A DNA stretch of 64,000 nucleotides. Origin: Nectonema munidae (Eukaryota; Nematomorpha; Nectonematoida; Nectonematidae). Below are positions 12,701 to 27,700 of the stretch, one piece after another (within the stretch, counting starts at the first letter, position 1; every line of letters starts with the position of its first letter). Made by a program: the position numbers and the translations under genes. Under the pieces are notes generated by a model. That model did no database searches, was not told the origin of the DNA, and was given only the letters and a program-made list of their open reading frames with translations. The DNA lies in NCBI GenBank assembly GCA_030549495.1, contig JAUIRK010000220.1, positions 124,001-188,000 on the forward strand, written 5' to 3'.

Positions 12701-15700
12701 CACCCAAACACGGTGACTACAAACAGACCAGTAAACTTGTTCAATGACAATGTGATGATTCATTTAAAAAAAATATTAGAGGCGACAAAAACAACAAACG
12801 CTGGAAAATTTTTTAGTGAAAAGGGCAGATACTCCAAAGCAAATCCTACCTGAGCCGAAAAAACAAAGATTAGTTGTAGAACAAAATGAAAACTGAGATT
12901 CCGAAAAAGTTACTATAGAAGAGAAGGCTTTACTTCTGAGTAGTAACTTGCTCTGTTATTCACTTGTACGTTATGAATAAACATTTTTCTTTAGTTTTTC
13001 CTTTTAGTAATACAGTAGTGGTACTTTGGTTTTTGAAGATGATTTGTTTGTACAAAGTCCTAGATACATGATCAGTACAGTCGATTTGGTGTTTGAGAAC
13101 GGATTATTTGCTTTTACGTCAATTCATATGGGAATAAGTGATTCGGTATTCCACCAAATCGGTTTTCGAACACTTTGTAGGAACGAATTGTGGTCGAAAA
13201 CCGAGGTACCAATCATTTTAAAAATCAGCCTGATTGTTAATCCTTATCATTATTGAGCTATTAACCCATTTAAGACCAAGCAAAGCACACGATATCTAAA
13301 AAACGTAGACGATTTATATTCAAAATCATTGAAAAAAGCAGACGAAGATGAAATTACTTATGTTCCAAAATAGGAACATTGGTCGTAAATGGGTTAAATG
13401 TTGAAAATGGAAAACATTTAATCTTAGTACTTAAAAAATTTACCATGAAAATATATTTAAACAGCAAGATTAACTCAACCGTTTCTCTTTATATCTCCAA
13501 AATATCCTTATAAAACTAGAAAAATAAGGCAACACGTGTTAACAACTCTTTACAGATAAATCGGACATCAGCGTCACATGACATAAAATTGCCTACTTTT
13601 TTTAAAAAAACATTCTCAGATATTTCTTTGAGCATGCGTGTGGGAAAAAAATTGATTACACTTCATAAAAGAAATTTCTTGACAATTTTTTGTCTTTTCA
13701 ATATCTTCAAAATTGTTCAGAAAGATAAAAAAATGTATTTAAAGGAAAAGTATCAACTATAATGACTACTTTGTATATGCCCAAGGAACAAACTTATAAT
13801 TTATTCCATTTACATGTGCCATTAATAACATAAGGGAGCAATCAAGAACATACATATGATATATACGCGTGCGTTTAAATCTTTTTTAAAATAAACATTA
13901 TTTGATCATTTCTAAATAAATGAACAAAGAACAACTTTCAATTTTTTAGAATTTCAAAAAGATATTCATCCATCAAAAATGCGTGGAGCAATAATAAAAA
14001 AGGTAAGTAAAGTAAGTGTGTATGCGGAAAAGGAGGGATAAGTACCAATTGACAGAACTTGCTGACGTAAATAGGAGAAATTAGTTCAAGGTGAGAGTTT
14101 GTAGAAAAAATTCTGCACAGAGTTCCAAGAGCTTCTGCTTTGCCCAGAGAGTAAAAAGACAATTTATCGGAGAACTTGTGAGAAGCATCAGATTTCATTA
14201 AAGATGAGACATCTGAAAAAAGGGAAATATTACTGGAGATATAGTGATGATTTATATATGAATAATGTTTCAAGGAGTTTGACAATTATATATATATATA
14301 TAAATCATAGCTTTTAAATGGAAACCTCAACTTAGTTAAAAAAAATGGGTTTAATGAATATACATGTCATTTTTTTATACGTATGCATTTTAGTATTAGA
14401 TGATTTGACAAAAACCACAAAATTACAATGACGATTGCTATTTTAATGATAGTGACATGGCAAGTGAAGACATGTCCTTCATGTTTGGTCAGTTTCATGT
14501 TCATAAGAATATTTTCCAGTACCCAAGGAATTTGAGTTCTAAATTAAAGACAAATATATTTAGAAAATAAAAATAGCGGTATAAACAAAAGATAGAACTT
14601 AAAATGAATAAAAATTAAAAAAAACATATATAAATCTTGACATCAAGTAATAGGGAAAGAAAAAGTGGAAAAACAATCTTTTATCGTAAACGTTTCCATA
14701 TTTAAGAGGATTTTCATTTGAATAATGACAATTTTTAAAAAAGAGGCATTATTTTATTTTTTGAATTGAAACATAAACCCTCAGAATGATGTCTTTCAAT
14801 TGTCACACCAAAGCATAGTGTGAGTCTTTATTACTGCAAAGGAGGAATCAATCGCCACATGTGTCCATTGAGCATTTTGCAGTGCTCAAAAAACTTGCAG
14901 CAACTTAAAGGTTATTCTAACCTTGATGCTACTAAGGAAGCTGCCTTAAATTGTTATGACTATGCTTGCTAATGCTTTAAAGTGCTTGAATCTCATGGTG
15001 TTATCTTAATTTTTTGCCAAACAAACCTTTATACCGGAACTTTTTTAGGGCCTAACATTTAATCATAACCAGCGTATAAATTCACAAATCACGTGGAATA
15101 TATATACGTTTTTTTATCAGCCCAGGTCCCCAACAAAAGTCTGAACCGAGCGTTACTCTCTTGTGTGTTACAAAGCACAGCATGATTAAGGCTCGTTTAC
15201 CGATGCACGTTGCAAGCATTGAACGCGTAAGAAAAAAATTTAAAAAAAATGACACAAGACAGGGATGGGCGGGTTTTTCAAAATTTGTTGTACATTTATG
15301 ATAAGAAATTCTACTGAACAGATTATTATTCAACTAAACATCACAGTACCACACTAGGTGCACATTTTGAAAGAACACTCAAAACACATTTTCTTAACTT
15401 GTAGGAAGATGCTTAATGTGAAAAAAAACAAGAAATGCATAATTATATTCGTAATGAAATTAATAAAAAAAAGTGACACTTAATTAAGTGTCCAAATGAA
15501 ATAAAATCAAGAAATCAACTAATTTAAAAAAATGAAAAATAACTGTGAGTTAGATCAATAGATAGACCATAAAATCATTCAAGATCAGATGCCAGAAGAA
15601 CAAGTTGCTAATATTGATTTAGATGAAGATCTATTAACTTGATTGAAGTAAAAAATGGAGTACATTTCCAAAACTTCCCAATCTTTCGCGAAGATTCTTG

Positions 15701-18700
15701 AGTATCAAATCCCAGGTTCTAGTGCAGGGGTCGGCAACCCCCGGCACGCGTGAAAACCATGGCACGCAATGTTAAGGAAGCAAATTCAAATGGCACGCAA
15801 TTGAGGTTGAAAATTTTTTGTTTCTGGTGTTTTTTATGCATAAGGAGACAGATAAAAAAATCTACATTTTTATCCTTCCCTTTTCTTACAAGCATAAATT
15901 TTTATTTTTAAAATGTTGGGAAGCACTTACAAAATCGTTCGCTTGTCTAAAAAAAAAGTAGTTTTTGCTCTTCTTTCGGCTTTAGGCTCGACCTATTTTT
16001 ATTAGAAAATATTTTCTCATTTAAAAGCAGTTTTAAACCCTCACGAAGTTGTTTAACTCCCCAAAACAAAGCAAGGCTCTCATTGAAATAAAGTCAAAAA
16101 AAATTTAATAAAACTATTTTTCAATGTTTTTTTTATGATTTTTGTGTCAAATATGAATATTTAAATTTCAAAACATTTTTGTAAGGGTTTAACGACAGTA
16201 GAGTTAGTCTTTAGATCTCTACTTGAAATATTTGATCATGATATGTTAAAATTAGTCAATTTCCTTCCACGCCTAATCTAAACAAAGGGATTGATTTTTA
16301 AATTTATTTCATTTTGAGGCATATTATTTAAAATCAAAAAAAAGGGTGGTAGTGCAAAAAGGCTTCCAAAAACAAAAGTGAAAATTTAATGTACTTGAAT
16401 TATTTGAAAAAATTTTAATTACATTAGTTTAAAATGTAAATTTCCGTTATTTCGAGTTTAAAAAATATTTACTCATTTTATATTTTTGGTACATTTTAGA
16501 ATTATGAGATTGACACGCGCAATGCGTTTGCCAGCTAGTTTTGGAACTCCTTAACGAAAGGTTACCGACCTCTGTTCTTGCGCATCAAACGAAATAAATT
16601 CCAGTAGTGGAGATATAACTCTCAACAAGAGAAGAACATGTCTTGATCCAAACAATGTTGATATTCTTCGTTTTTGCAAAATAATTTGTGAATTTTATTG
16701 CAAATGAAGTTTTATTAAATTTTTTAATGAATATAAAATCTCATAATTTCATTTTAATGAATGATGAATGCACTGTAGATCCATTATAGCGCTGATACAA
16801 TATAACTAATATTAAATTTAACCTCCTCTATGTAACTCTAAATTTAACCGTCCTCTATGTAACCTTGCTTCATGCCACTTTTCTTATTTCATTGTACATT
16901 AGTGTCAAAACATAAAACACACCATAGTAAAACCCGAACAGTCTAAATTATTTCGCGGGTTCATTAGAACTGTTATAACACGAAAGCGAGTCTGTGGCTT
17001 GAACCCCATCATCCTAGTCAAATAACTTTAAATTCTTCATATTTTTCCTAAATATTAAGAATACATTTGAAGATTAAGGAAATAATGAAACGATCAAGCT
17101 CATATGACAAGAAATCATATAAGTATCAAAAAATGGTGAGAATTTATAAGCTCGTACAAAAAACAAAAACGGGTAGTGCACGAGGGTTCAAAAACATTAA
17201 AATAAAATAGGCGGGGCTTAAAAAATATTTTTAAAAATAGGAATGGTTGCATAAAGTAGATCTGGTAGCTGGCTGGGTATAAGCATAATGAATGAACGAT
17301 TAATTTAAGACTATCACTTTTATATATTTATATTATATGTCTACATATAGCGGTGGGTATCTTTTTTTTTTTGAAAAATGGGTGTATTTTTTATGAAGTG
17401 TGTTGACAATGGATCAAAGTTTAGGTCAAAAATTAAATGAAATGCAAAAAAATAGTGTAGATAAATTAAATTTGTTCCTTCGTATATACTTTTAATAGAA
17501 AAAAACACAAAAAATGCAAGAAATAATAACTCAACCAAGAACACATTTGTGATTTTTTTAGTTTCATTACAAAATTCTGAAAATTACCTGCATTGACACA
17601 CATCGTTGAAATTTTTGAAAAGGAAAAACTTTTATAATAATAGACAAAAAGTAAACTTTGAAAAAAAGTCAATGTGTAGCGGTAAATATATTTTGAAATT
17701 CTTTTGGAATATATAAAAATTTTAAAAGATGCATTTATTGAGAAATAAATGGCGATGTGTCTTTTCATTGAAGTTATGGAGTTAGAAAGCTTTCTCACGT
17801 CCTAGAATGAGTTTAAGAAAGCATCTTCCCGATTGACTACTTAAATGTGCGCCATTGTTTGGTAAAATATATATAAACTAGAAAAGTAAGTTTTAGGGCC
17901 ATGTCTGATTTCACACGGTATCTCATAAGATTAGACAAGATATACGGGTTGCATATGCCTAATCTTGAATTGGCAGCCATACAAAAATTTTAGTCCGAAT
18001 CTCCACCTTAAGATATATAGATAAGATTAATGAGACGTTATGATAAGAAGTTGATATAGAATTTGATGAAAAGAAAAATACCAATGGTTGAAGCTGGAAA
18101 TATCCAAAAGGCACACAAATTCAAAATGGTGTTTGTATTCGGCTTTTGCGCAAAAGTCCTGCTCAACCAACTCGAGTAGGAGTATGATGTAATAGTGAGG
18201 ACTTCTTGACAAACTTTCAAAGAGTTGTTGCACTGTTGTTGTTGTTGAGGAGTGGATGATAAATTGAAAGAATTTTCAGGGTGGAATTGGGAATTAGCAT
18301 ACTTATTATCACTGAACACGAAGCTGGATGTAGGAATTTGTGCCTTACTTCCACCAATTTTACCTACAAAATAAGATGATAATGAAGAGCTAAAACTACA
18401 TTATGAATTTAGGTAGAGTTGTGCTGAAGCATGTGGTGAAGCAGCTCTTTTTAGAAGTGATACTCGTAAAGAAGCACAAACTAACCCGCGTGCATTTGTA
18501 GGTAAATGAAGATACATCCACATTAAATAGTGTACTTAAAATCCATTTAAAGATGAAAGGAAAAAAATCATTTCCTACAGATTGTCAACATATTGTATAG
18601 AAGAAAATATTATAAAGAGCATGTATACAATATAATCATCTTTGTAGCACTGTGGCTAAACCTTTGCCTCTGCTAATGACGTTAGATGCGTTTCATGCTA

Positions 18701-21700
18701 TTGATTGTATTCGACCATTTTCTATGTCTTTGTCTTTCGATAATAATCAAGAGGGCATCTTACGAATGGTCGACCACTTTGAGAAGCTTGTGCTTTCAGA
18801 ATCTGTTTCGAAATCGAAGGAGTCTATGATCACTGACTTTTTTCACCCATGTTGCAAATTATTATTTTTTAATATATAAATATCTTCTCCAACCTGTATT
18901 CTACGATGATTCATCTCCAAACTATATACTACAATGATTCATCTCCAACCTGTATACTACGATAATTCATCTCCAACCTGTATACTACGATGATTCATCT
19001 TCAACCTGTATACTACGATGGTTTCTATTCCATGTACAAATAACTAGGGAGACAATGTTCAACTTTCTGTTCACATTCTGCTAGATGTAAGATTTGATAT
19101 ACCTCATTCGGGGAGACGATGCTACATAAGTTATTACCTATATACATTATACCTGTATACAACGTTGGTTCATTTCCAACCTGTATACCGCGATAATTCA
19201 TCTCCAACCTATATAATATATTTTATCAAATAATCAAAATAAAATTCTGTAATCAAAGAATCGAAAAATATTCTTTAAAAAATCAAAAAATATCAAACTT
19301 TCTGTTCATATTTTGCTACCTCATACGATGTTACAAAAGTTATTACCTATACTTTGCAATTTGCACGATTTTAAATATTATATTTGTCGAATAATCAAAG
19401 AATCGAAAAATGTTCAAATCAAAAAATATTTATTCTTTTTAAATATATCGTTGGCTCCCCTTACTTTTAGTTTCGTATGTGCATAATTTGATAAGAATTA
19501 ATTATTGAAGACTAGGTTTATCTTTCAATTTTAAAAGTAAGGGGAGCCAACGATATATTTAAAAAGAATAAATATTTTTTTATTTGAACATTTTTCGATT
19601 CTTTGATTATTCGACAAATATAATATTTAAAATCGTGCAAATTGCAAAGTATAGGTAATAACTTTTGTAACATCGTATGAGGTAGCAAAATATGAACAGA
19701 AAGTTTGATATTTTTTGATTTTTTAAAGAATATTTTTCGATTCTTTGATTACAGAATTTTATTTTGATTATTTGATAAAATATATTATATAGGTTGGAGA
19801 TGAATTATCGCGGTATACAGGTTGGAAATGAACCAACGTTGTATACAGGTATAATGTATATAGGTAATAACTTATGTAGCATCGTCTCCCCGAATGAGGT
19901 ATATCAAATCTTACATCTAGCAGAATGTGAACAGAAAGTTGAACATTGTCTCCCTAGTTATTTGTACATGGAATAGAAACCATCGTAGTATACAGGTTGA
20001 AGATGAATCATCGTAGTATACAGGTTGGAGATGAATTATCGTAGTATACAGGTTGGAGATGAATCATTGTAGTATATAGTTTGGAGATGAATCATCGTAG
20101 AATACAGGTTGGAGAAGAATCATCGTAATATACGGGTTGGAGATAACACGCAAGTTGTCTACCCGCGTTCAACCGTACAGGTTATGAGAATATATCATTA
20201 CATATTAGAGAAGAGTTTTCTAAACTCTTTATACTGAAAAAATATTTCTTCAATATACAAATAAATTTAGATTCTGAAATTAGAGTCGCTTTATAATTGG
20301 GCTGGAAATTGTCACAGAATATAGGTAAAAATTTGTCCAAATGAAAAAAGCTTTAGTTTAAAATGCATCCCTTATCTCCTTAAATTTAATGCAGTAAACA
20401 ATAATAAAAATAATATTTATCCAAAACATATTTTTTCGAATCAAAGTGTAAATCAAACCCGCATTTAAATTTTGGTTGATTAATTCAAAATCTAAAAATA
20501 AATTTAGATTCTGAGAGTAGAGTCGCTTTATAATTGTGTTAGAAATTATCACATAATATAGGTAAAAATTTGTCCAAATGAAAGGAGCTTTAGTTTAAAA
20601 TGCATCCCTTATAAAGGTTGTATCTAATCTAAATAAAAGTAGACTATGATTATCCAACAAAACTCATTATTTCTTCAATGTGGATGTCGAAAATTATAAT
20701 TATTTTATAAAAATATAGAAATAAATTTAGGATTAAAGTGAAAAAAAAATAAATTCATGAGATTACTTATTGATAAAAATTGATTAAAACACATATTTTG
20801 ATCTATTTATCTTCTCTTTAAAAATTTATATGCAATGAACAATAATAAAATAATATTTATCCAAAACATATTTTTTTCGAATCAAAGTGTAAATCAAACT
20901 CGCACTTCAAAAGAAGTAAAAAACTAATGTTAATATATAAAAAACTGAAAAATAAAATGATTTTATAAAAATCTAAAAATTAATAGTGGACTACGATTAT
21001 CCAACAAAACTTGTACATTCGATCTACATTTTTCACTTCAAAAATAATTTTAAATTTATTAGAAAAAGATTATACTAACCAATAAAAAAACGAAGGTTAA
21101 TTTATTAAAAAAATGGAAAAACTAATACTATTTTATAAAAAATCTACAAATAAATTTAGATTCTGAGAGTAGAGTCGCTTTATAATTGTGCTGGAAATTG
21201 TCACATAATAGGTAAAAATTTGTCATAATGAAAGGAGCTTTAGTTTAAAATGCATCCCTTATCTGCTAATTAATGGTATGAAACCCATGGAAAATAAAAA
21301 CAGTAAAATGGCATTTCTTAAGTACTTATGATATAAGTAATGTATTCTGAAAGGCCATAAAAAATACTTTAATTTGGTATATCGCATGATGCATTTTGTT
21401 GAGAAATGTGAAAGTTATAAGCGTTTTAATATTTGACTAAGATTTAAGCTAGGAACACTACAAATAAACTAAGCGTACACTAGCCCGATAAAATAAACCA
21501 CACACGCGTGCTAAAGATGTGGTGAAGCGCATGCGAGATAAGAATTCACTGCGCTCACAAACGCGTAATGCAACATGTGTTAATCTTTCTTCGCATAGTT
21601 ATGCTCTAAAATCAATCAATAATGTGATTTATTCTTCGCACACTGTCGGTATAAATATAACGAATGCCCTTCGTTAAAAATTAGAAAGGTTGTATCTAAA

Positions 21701-24700
21701 CTAAATAAAAGTAGACTACGATTATCAAACAAAATTCGTACATTCAATCGACAAAACCACACACGCGTGCTAAAGATGTGGTGAAGCGTATGTTAGATAA
21801 GAATTCACTGCGCTCACAAACGCGTAATGCAAAATGTGTTCATCTTTCTTCGCATAATTATGCTCTAAAATCAATCAATAATGTGATTTATTCTTCGCAC
21901 ACTGTCGGTATAATTTTTAACGAATGCCCTTCGTTAAAAATTAGAAAGGTTGTATCTAAACTAAATAAAAGTAGACTACGATTATCAAACAAAACTCTTA
22001 CATTTAATCGACATTTTTCACTTGAAAAAAAATTTAAAATTTATTAGAAAAATATTATACTGACCTCTACTGACCCATAAAAAGTAAAAAATATATATTA
22101 ATTTTCGACAGTTTTATTTAACTATGACATTTTAAAATGTTAAAACCCATATTCTACCTTTGTGAATATAAAATTTTGAAGAAATAATATATAAACTCAT
22201 CACGTTAATTATTGGTATTTTTTGAAACTAGATAAAAGTTGACTGATCTCACATAAAAGCGGATTTTGAAAAAATAAAAATATATTTATTTGTAAAACCT
22301 AGCGTATTTTACCCACAAAGAGTATAGCTTCAAATCTTGAACATTCGATCAACATTTTTCACTTCAAAAATAATTTTAAATTTATTAGAAAAACATTATA
22401 CTGACCTATACTACTGACCCATAAAAAGTAAAAAATATATATTAATTTTCTACAGTTTTCTTTAACTATGAAATTTTAAAATGTGAAAAATCATATTTTA
22501 CCTTTGTGAATATAAAATATTCAAAAAATATTTTATAAATTAAGAACGTTAATTATTATTGGTATTTTTTGAAACTAGATAAAACTTGACTGACCTCACA
22601 TAAAAGCAGATTTTGGAAAAATAAAAATATATTTATTTGTATAACCTAGCCTATGTTAACCACAAAGAGTATACCTTTCCAATGACACCATTTTCATTTA
22701 ATTTTTTTTTTAAAAAAGACACACTATGCTTAAACAAAAAGGTGGTCCGTAATTTTTTCAAAAATTTAGACAAAATTTTTCGAAGTAATGTCCATTTATT
22801 AAAATTTTTTAAAACTTTTGCAAAAATAAATTATTCTAGAGTATGTAGCAAACGATAAGCTTTCTAATGATATATATATCATGAAAAAGAAATATTGAAA
22901 AACAGTTGAATTCTTTCTTCAAATCAAACAAGTAAAAATTTCCAAAAAGTAGTATTGGTAGTAGTAGTAGTAGTATTATTATTATTATTATATATTACAT
23001 AAACATTTCAACCAATCATATAGTTTTTATGAAATAAAACTGCAATTTCAAAGTTAAATTTTTTGAACTTTTAGGTAGAATTTTTGAAATGTGGCTTTCA
23101 ATATGTATGTAAAATATTTTTTGAAAATTTTTATTTTAAGTATATTTTTTAAGCATTTTACGATTTACACATTTAAATATATAATAAGGCTGGCAAGTTT
23201 TGCGAGTTGTCTCCCCGGAGGTCTTGCCAGACCTCTGATACAGTATACAATATACATTATACAATATTATAATGCCAAAATATATATTTTTAATTTTTTC
23301 ACTTTTTTTTTCTTACTCCATCTTCCTCTCCCTTCTTAGATAGATAACGTTTTTATTGTTTTTTATTTTTGAAATATTGTTTTTAATTATTTTTTAAATT
23401 GAATAAATTAATCTTTTGATCTTGAATTAATCTTTCAAGATAAATTTTTTGAATTAATTCTCAAGATCATGTTCTATTTGACTGATCTTTAAAGAATTAA
23501 TCTTAAAAAAATGAATCAAATTAATTTAATTGTAATAATTTTTATATAAGATAATCGGATATATCGGACAATTTTTGCAGTCCGGCAAATCCGATATATC
23601 CGAATTTTACTGTAACCTAATATATTAAAACAATAAAATATATCATATAATGAAATCTATGTTTCTAATTATAATAAAATATACCTTGACAAAGAATATT
23701 ATGAATTTAAAAAAGCTTAAATCGAATTATTTTTAAAATTGAAAATTAAAGTTAGTGTGAAGTGCTGTTTCATTTTATCTTCATATATCGAAAACCTCAG
23801 CATGCTATTTATTGAGCCCAAAGTCAGGTATAATATTTAATCTGATGAAACGACTTCCATGAGGTTTATATGAAATAAATGTGTATTAGTTTGTTTTGTA
23901 AATCATGGGATTAATTTTTTTGTTCTCAATAAACTATTTTATTAGGTACATTAAAAAAATTCTTTTTCAACTAAAAAAAATTCAAAAAATCGCAAAAAAA
24001 AGGAGAACATTTGTCCATCTTTAGCTATAGTTTAGTCTTTTCATTGACTGTTTAAAACTCGAAAGTTAAGACTAAATCCGACTGGATAGAGTTTAATAAT
24101 AAAAGTTTCGGGTTAAAACAAAGTCATCATAAAACCTCAAGAAGATTATTAACCAATACTTATCAATCAAGGAATCAAATGATAAAATATGAAGTTTCAT
24201 TGGTTTCATTACTATTTATCTAATAATAAATAGTATATCTATTTTCCAACATCAAATTACAGCATCTAGGACGATTACCTAAAAAGTTTCCAACCGTTTA
24301 GTTCTCCAAACAATGAGACCAGTTATGTTTTTGTCATTTAAAGCATGGATTTGTCTTATCCTAACACTTAGTTAAATACTTTTTTCGCAATCTAACAAAT
24401 CTTAATGATACACGTGTGTTCATCGGTTTAACGTCAGCCATTTTTGTATATTGGAAGAAAAGATGAAGGACATAATACCGAGAGTTAGATAAATGACTTA
24501 CTCTTAAAAGTGTTGACAATCTTTTTCTTAACATTAATGTTTGTTGTGGCGATGGATGAATTGGATGTGGAACGGGGAGATTCTTCTACATTTGTGGCTG
24601 TTAACATGGATTTAGAAATTTTTTCAAAGCCTAAAAAATCAAATTGTATACCTTTTATATTTCAAAGAAATCATGATGATATTCTCAGCATTGTTTTGGG

Positions 24701-27700
24701 AAAACAAAAAATGTCCTTCAAAAATACATTTCATCGCAAAAAAGTAGCTGAGATTAAATAATTTTATATGAAAGTACTTTAAAATAAAAAATAGTCTGTG
24801 TTATTTGAAAATGAGGATGTAATCAAATGGGTTAAATAAGTCCATTTTTAAAATTTAGATTATTCAAGTTATACAAATCAAAAACATCCCAACTAATTCA
24901 CTAAAAAAATCAGATTCCGATTCAGACATCTAAATTTTATTAGAATAATAAATCAACGACTCCGCCTCAGCAACCATCAGTGCAAAAGACCTAAACATAT
25001 GCTTTAGTATTGGTTAGAAGAAATCAAAATATAAATACAGCTATCACAAGATAAACACACGAGTTTTTCATATAAAAATTTCAAGTAGCACCGTTTAGTT
25101 AGACATGCTGAGAGCTTCGATCAAATTTTTTTTTAATTTGAGAGATAAAAATCCCCCAAATTCAAAGACTAATGCACGAAAGGGTTAACACAAAAAATCA
25201 TTGAATTTTGACTAATTAAATAATGTTTGATACACTTTTTTCATCTTATTTTGTATGCATATACAGCAGTGTCGCGTAAAAGAAAAATAGTCTACCTACC
25301 ATACGTTATATGAAAACTCATTGAAAAGGATAAGCAGGAGTTTAAATTCCAAAAAGCATGGACTTTAAGCATTGATTTTTGAAAAGGAAGCATCTGCTTT
25401 TATTTTCAATGAATTTTCATATAACTTCAAAGCCATTGTATTGAAAAAGGTAAAGATTAAAAGTGTGAAAGTGAGATGCGCTTGTCGCAGGCATGAGGAC
25501 TGACCATTCCTGGACAATAGTATCGACGTCGTGCCTAGTTTTTGGTATGGTGGCATAAAATGAATGAAAAGACAAATAATAACTACCAAGAAAATTGTCA
25601 ATCATTGAAGAAAGGCCATTGATATACTTGAAGTAAGAGTAGGAAGATTTTATTTGCAAGATGGGGGATTGCTGATTGAAATCGTTATCATCCCGAGATT
25701 TTGCATGTGAAAATAGGGGGGAGGGAGACAGCAATGATGAAGAGAATGGTGATGATGCGGATGACACTTGGGGCAAGGGGGAAGAAGCGAAAGATGTTAT
25801 GAGAAGTGATGAAAAGACATTGGGACCCATGATGTGATGATTGGAAGAGGGCGAGATGCTGGCTTGGTGCGTCAAGTTGGCGGGAGATGAGGACAGAGCA
25901 GATCCGGAGGGATACGCAAAAATGTTGGCAGCAGGCAGAGCAGGTGAGGATAACTGCTGGAGAGAGGATATGGAGACCCGTGTTGCTGGGTGATTAGAGG
26001 CGCTTGAGGATGTTTGGTATGAGGTTGGGATGAAAAAAACGTTGGGGTTGGAGATCAAGCACACGAAGTGATGCCAATACTGCGCCAAGAGATTCTTGGA
26101 AAACGAGGAGGGAATGTGCAAGACAAATTTGCCGTTGCTATCTTCTACTTCTAAAAAGGATGTGACACGGTAAAGGAGAAAGAAGAAAAAAGTGGGAGGT
26201 GAATTGAATATTAAAAAATAAAGATTCTATGCAAAATATCCAATATACATATTAATTTGTCGAAAAAAAGTATACAGATTATTATTTACTCTCATTATTT
26301 GTAAGTGATTGCAAAAATGAAATATACAAATACACAACAGTGAAAGTAACTGGATATATTCACAGCTACTTTTAACTATATCTATCTGAAAGACTAACAC
26401 AATTCGCTTGTTAATTGATTAACTCATAAAAATAAACATTAAAAATGATAAATGAGCTAATCGGGGTTGTCACTCTTTCCGAAATAAGCCGAAATATTTA
26501 AAATTTGCCAGAGTTTTGATTTTTTAAAATAAAATAAAAACAATGCGATTTTTGTTTCACAATTTGGAATTATTTAGAATGTCAATAATTTTTTTTATTA
26601 TTTTTTTCATATACTGATTTTAATGGAAGGAGGAAGAGCTTGACGTTCGTCTTTCCAAATGCAAAGGAATAAATAAAGAACTACAAAGTGTCGCCGAAAG
26701 TGAAACAAGATATTAATTCAATTTTTGAATATAATTATTCTTCAGCAAAATCTTCATTTACGCGGTTATAGAAAAATCATCCTCAATTTCGTTAAAAGAG
26801 GGAAGTAAAAATGTGGAAAGTTTGTTGAACTAATTTCAAATTTTGATCCAGTACCGAGAGAACATTTGGTAGGAGTGAAAAATGAAAAAATAAGAACTTC
26901 TTACCTTTCACTCAAAGTTCACATTGAGTTTGTTAATACTTTGGGAAATTATATAACAAACGGTATTGACGACGTAAAACAAGGTAAGATTGAGAACTCG
27001 AGACAGTTCTCAAATGGATCAATTTTCACAAGCGATGCATTAAATTAAAGCGGATTAAAAGAATCCTTCCTTCGTTTTATTCAGAGCAAATTACAGGAAT
27101 GCTCTTAATAGCAACTAGAAATGAACGTTCAAAACTCTCGTGGACAAACATTTGATAAGGCAGCAGTGATGGAAGGGCATCGTTATAGTGTTCAAACGCC
27201 GCTTTAAGCATGTTAATCCAAGAATTATGTTTGTTCCATCCACTAATCACTGATCAAAGTTAGCCTATGTTCATGCTGATTCCGTTGCTGTCGATTCAGT
27301 AACATTTTTGACACAAAGAGATCTTTTATATTATTTTCCTCTGTTTCAACTCATCGGTAGGATGTTGAGACAAAGTTAACTAGTGTCACTGTAAAAAGGG
27401 CTGTGGAAATAAGGTGAAGTAGTCGAGACGATGCCGTAAAGGTTTATACACAAAACTCGAGAAAATTATTCAAGCTTAAGGCAAGATGCAGAAAACTTAA
27501 CTACAAAATCTGATACAGGTTTTAATACTTTATCAAATGTCATCATTTTCTTTTTTGTCATTTCTTCGCTTTTGGCGAGTTATGCTCCCTGAAATCAATG
27601 ACACGCAAAGATATCTCCGAAGGAAAGACGTAGAATTCCAACAGTGTGCAATAAAAGAGTCCTTTTATTTTTGAAAAAAAATTCTTTTTCAAAACTTTTC

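Noticed and set aside
19025-19976. Two identical 60-codon frames on opposite strands (MEMNYRGIQVGNEPT)
   Set aside because: They are the mirror images of one stretch in the foldback arms and run through the tandem array; no sign of coding use.
20262-22620. CRISPR-like or satellite array
   Set aside because: Units are few, unequal in length and irregularly spaced, in a eukaryotic intron.
25365-25586. Extending the RALGAPB exon at 25587 further left with a small extra intron
   Set aside because: Possible acceptors give open stretches but no match to the human protein and no usable donor afterwards; the simple donor at CTTG|GTAGTT fits the next exon in phase.
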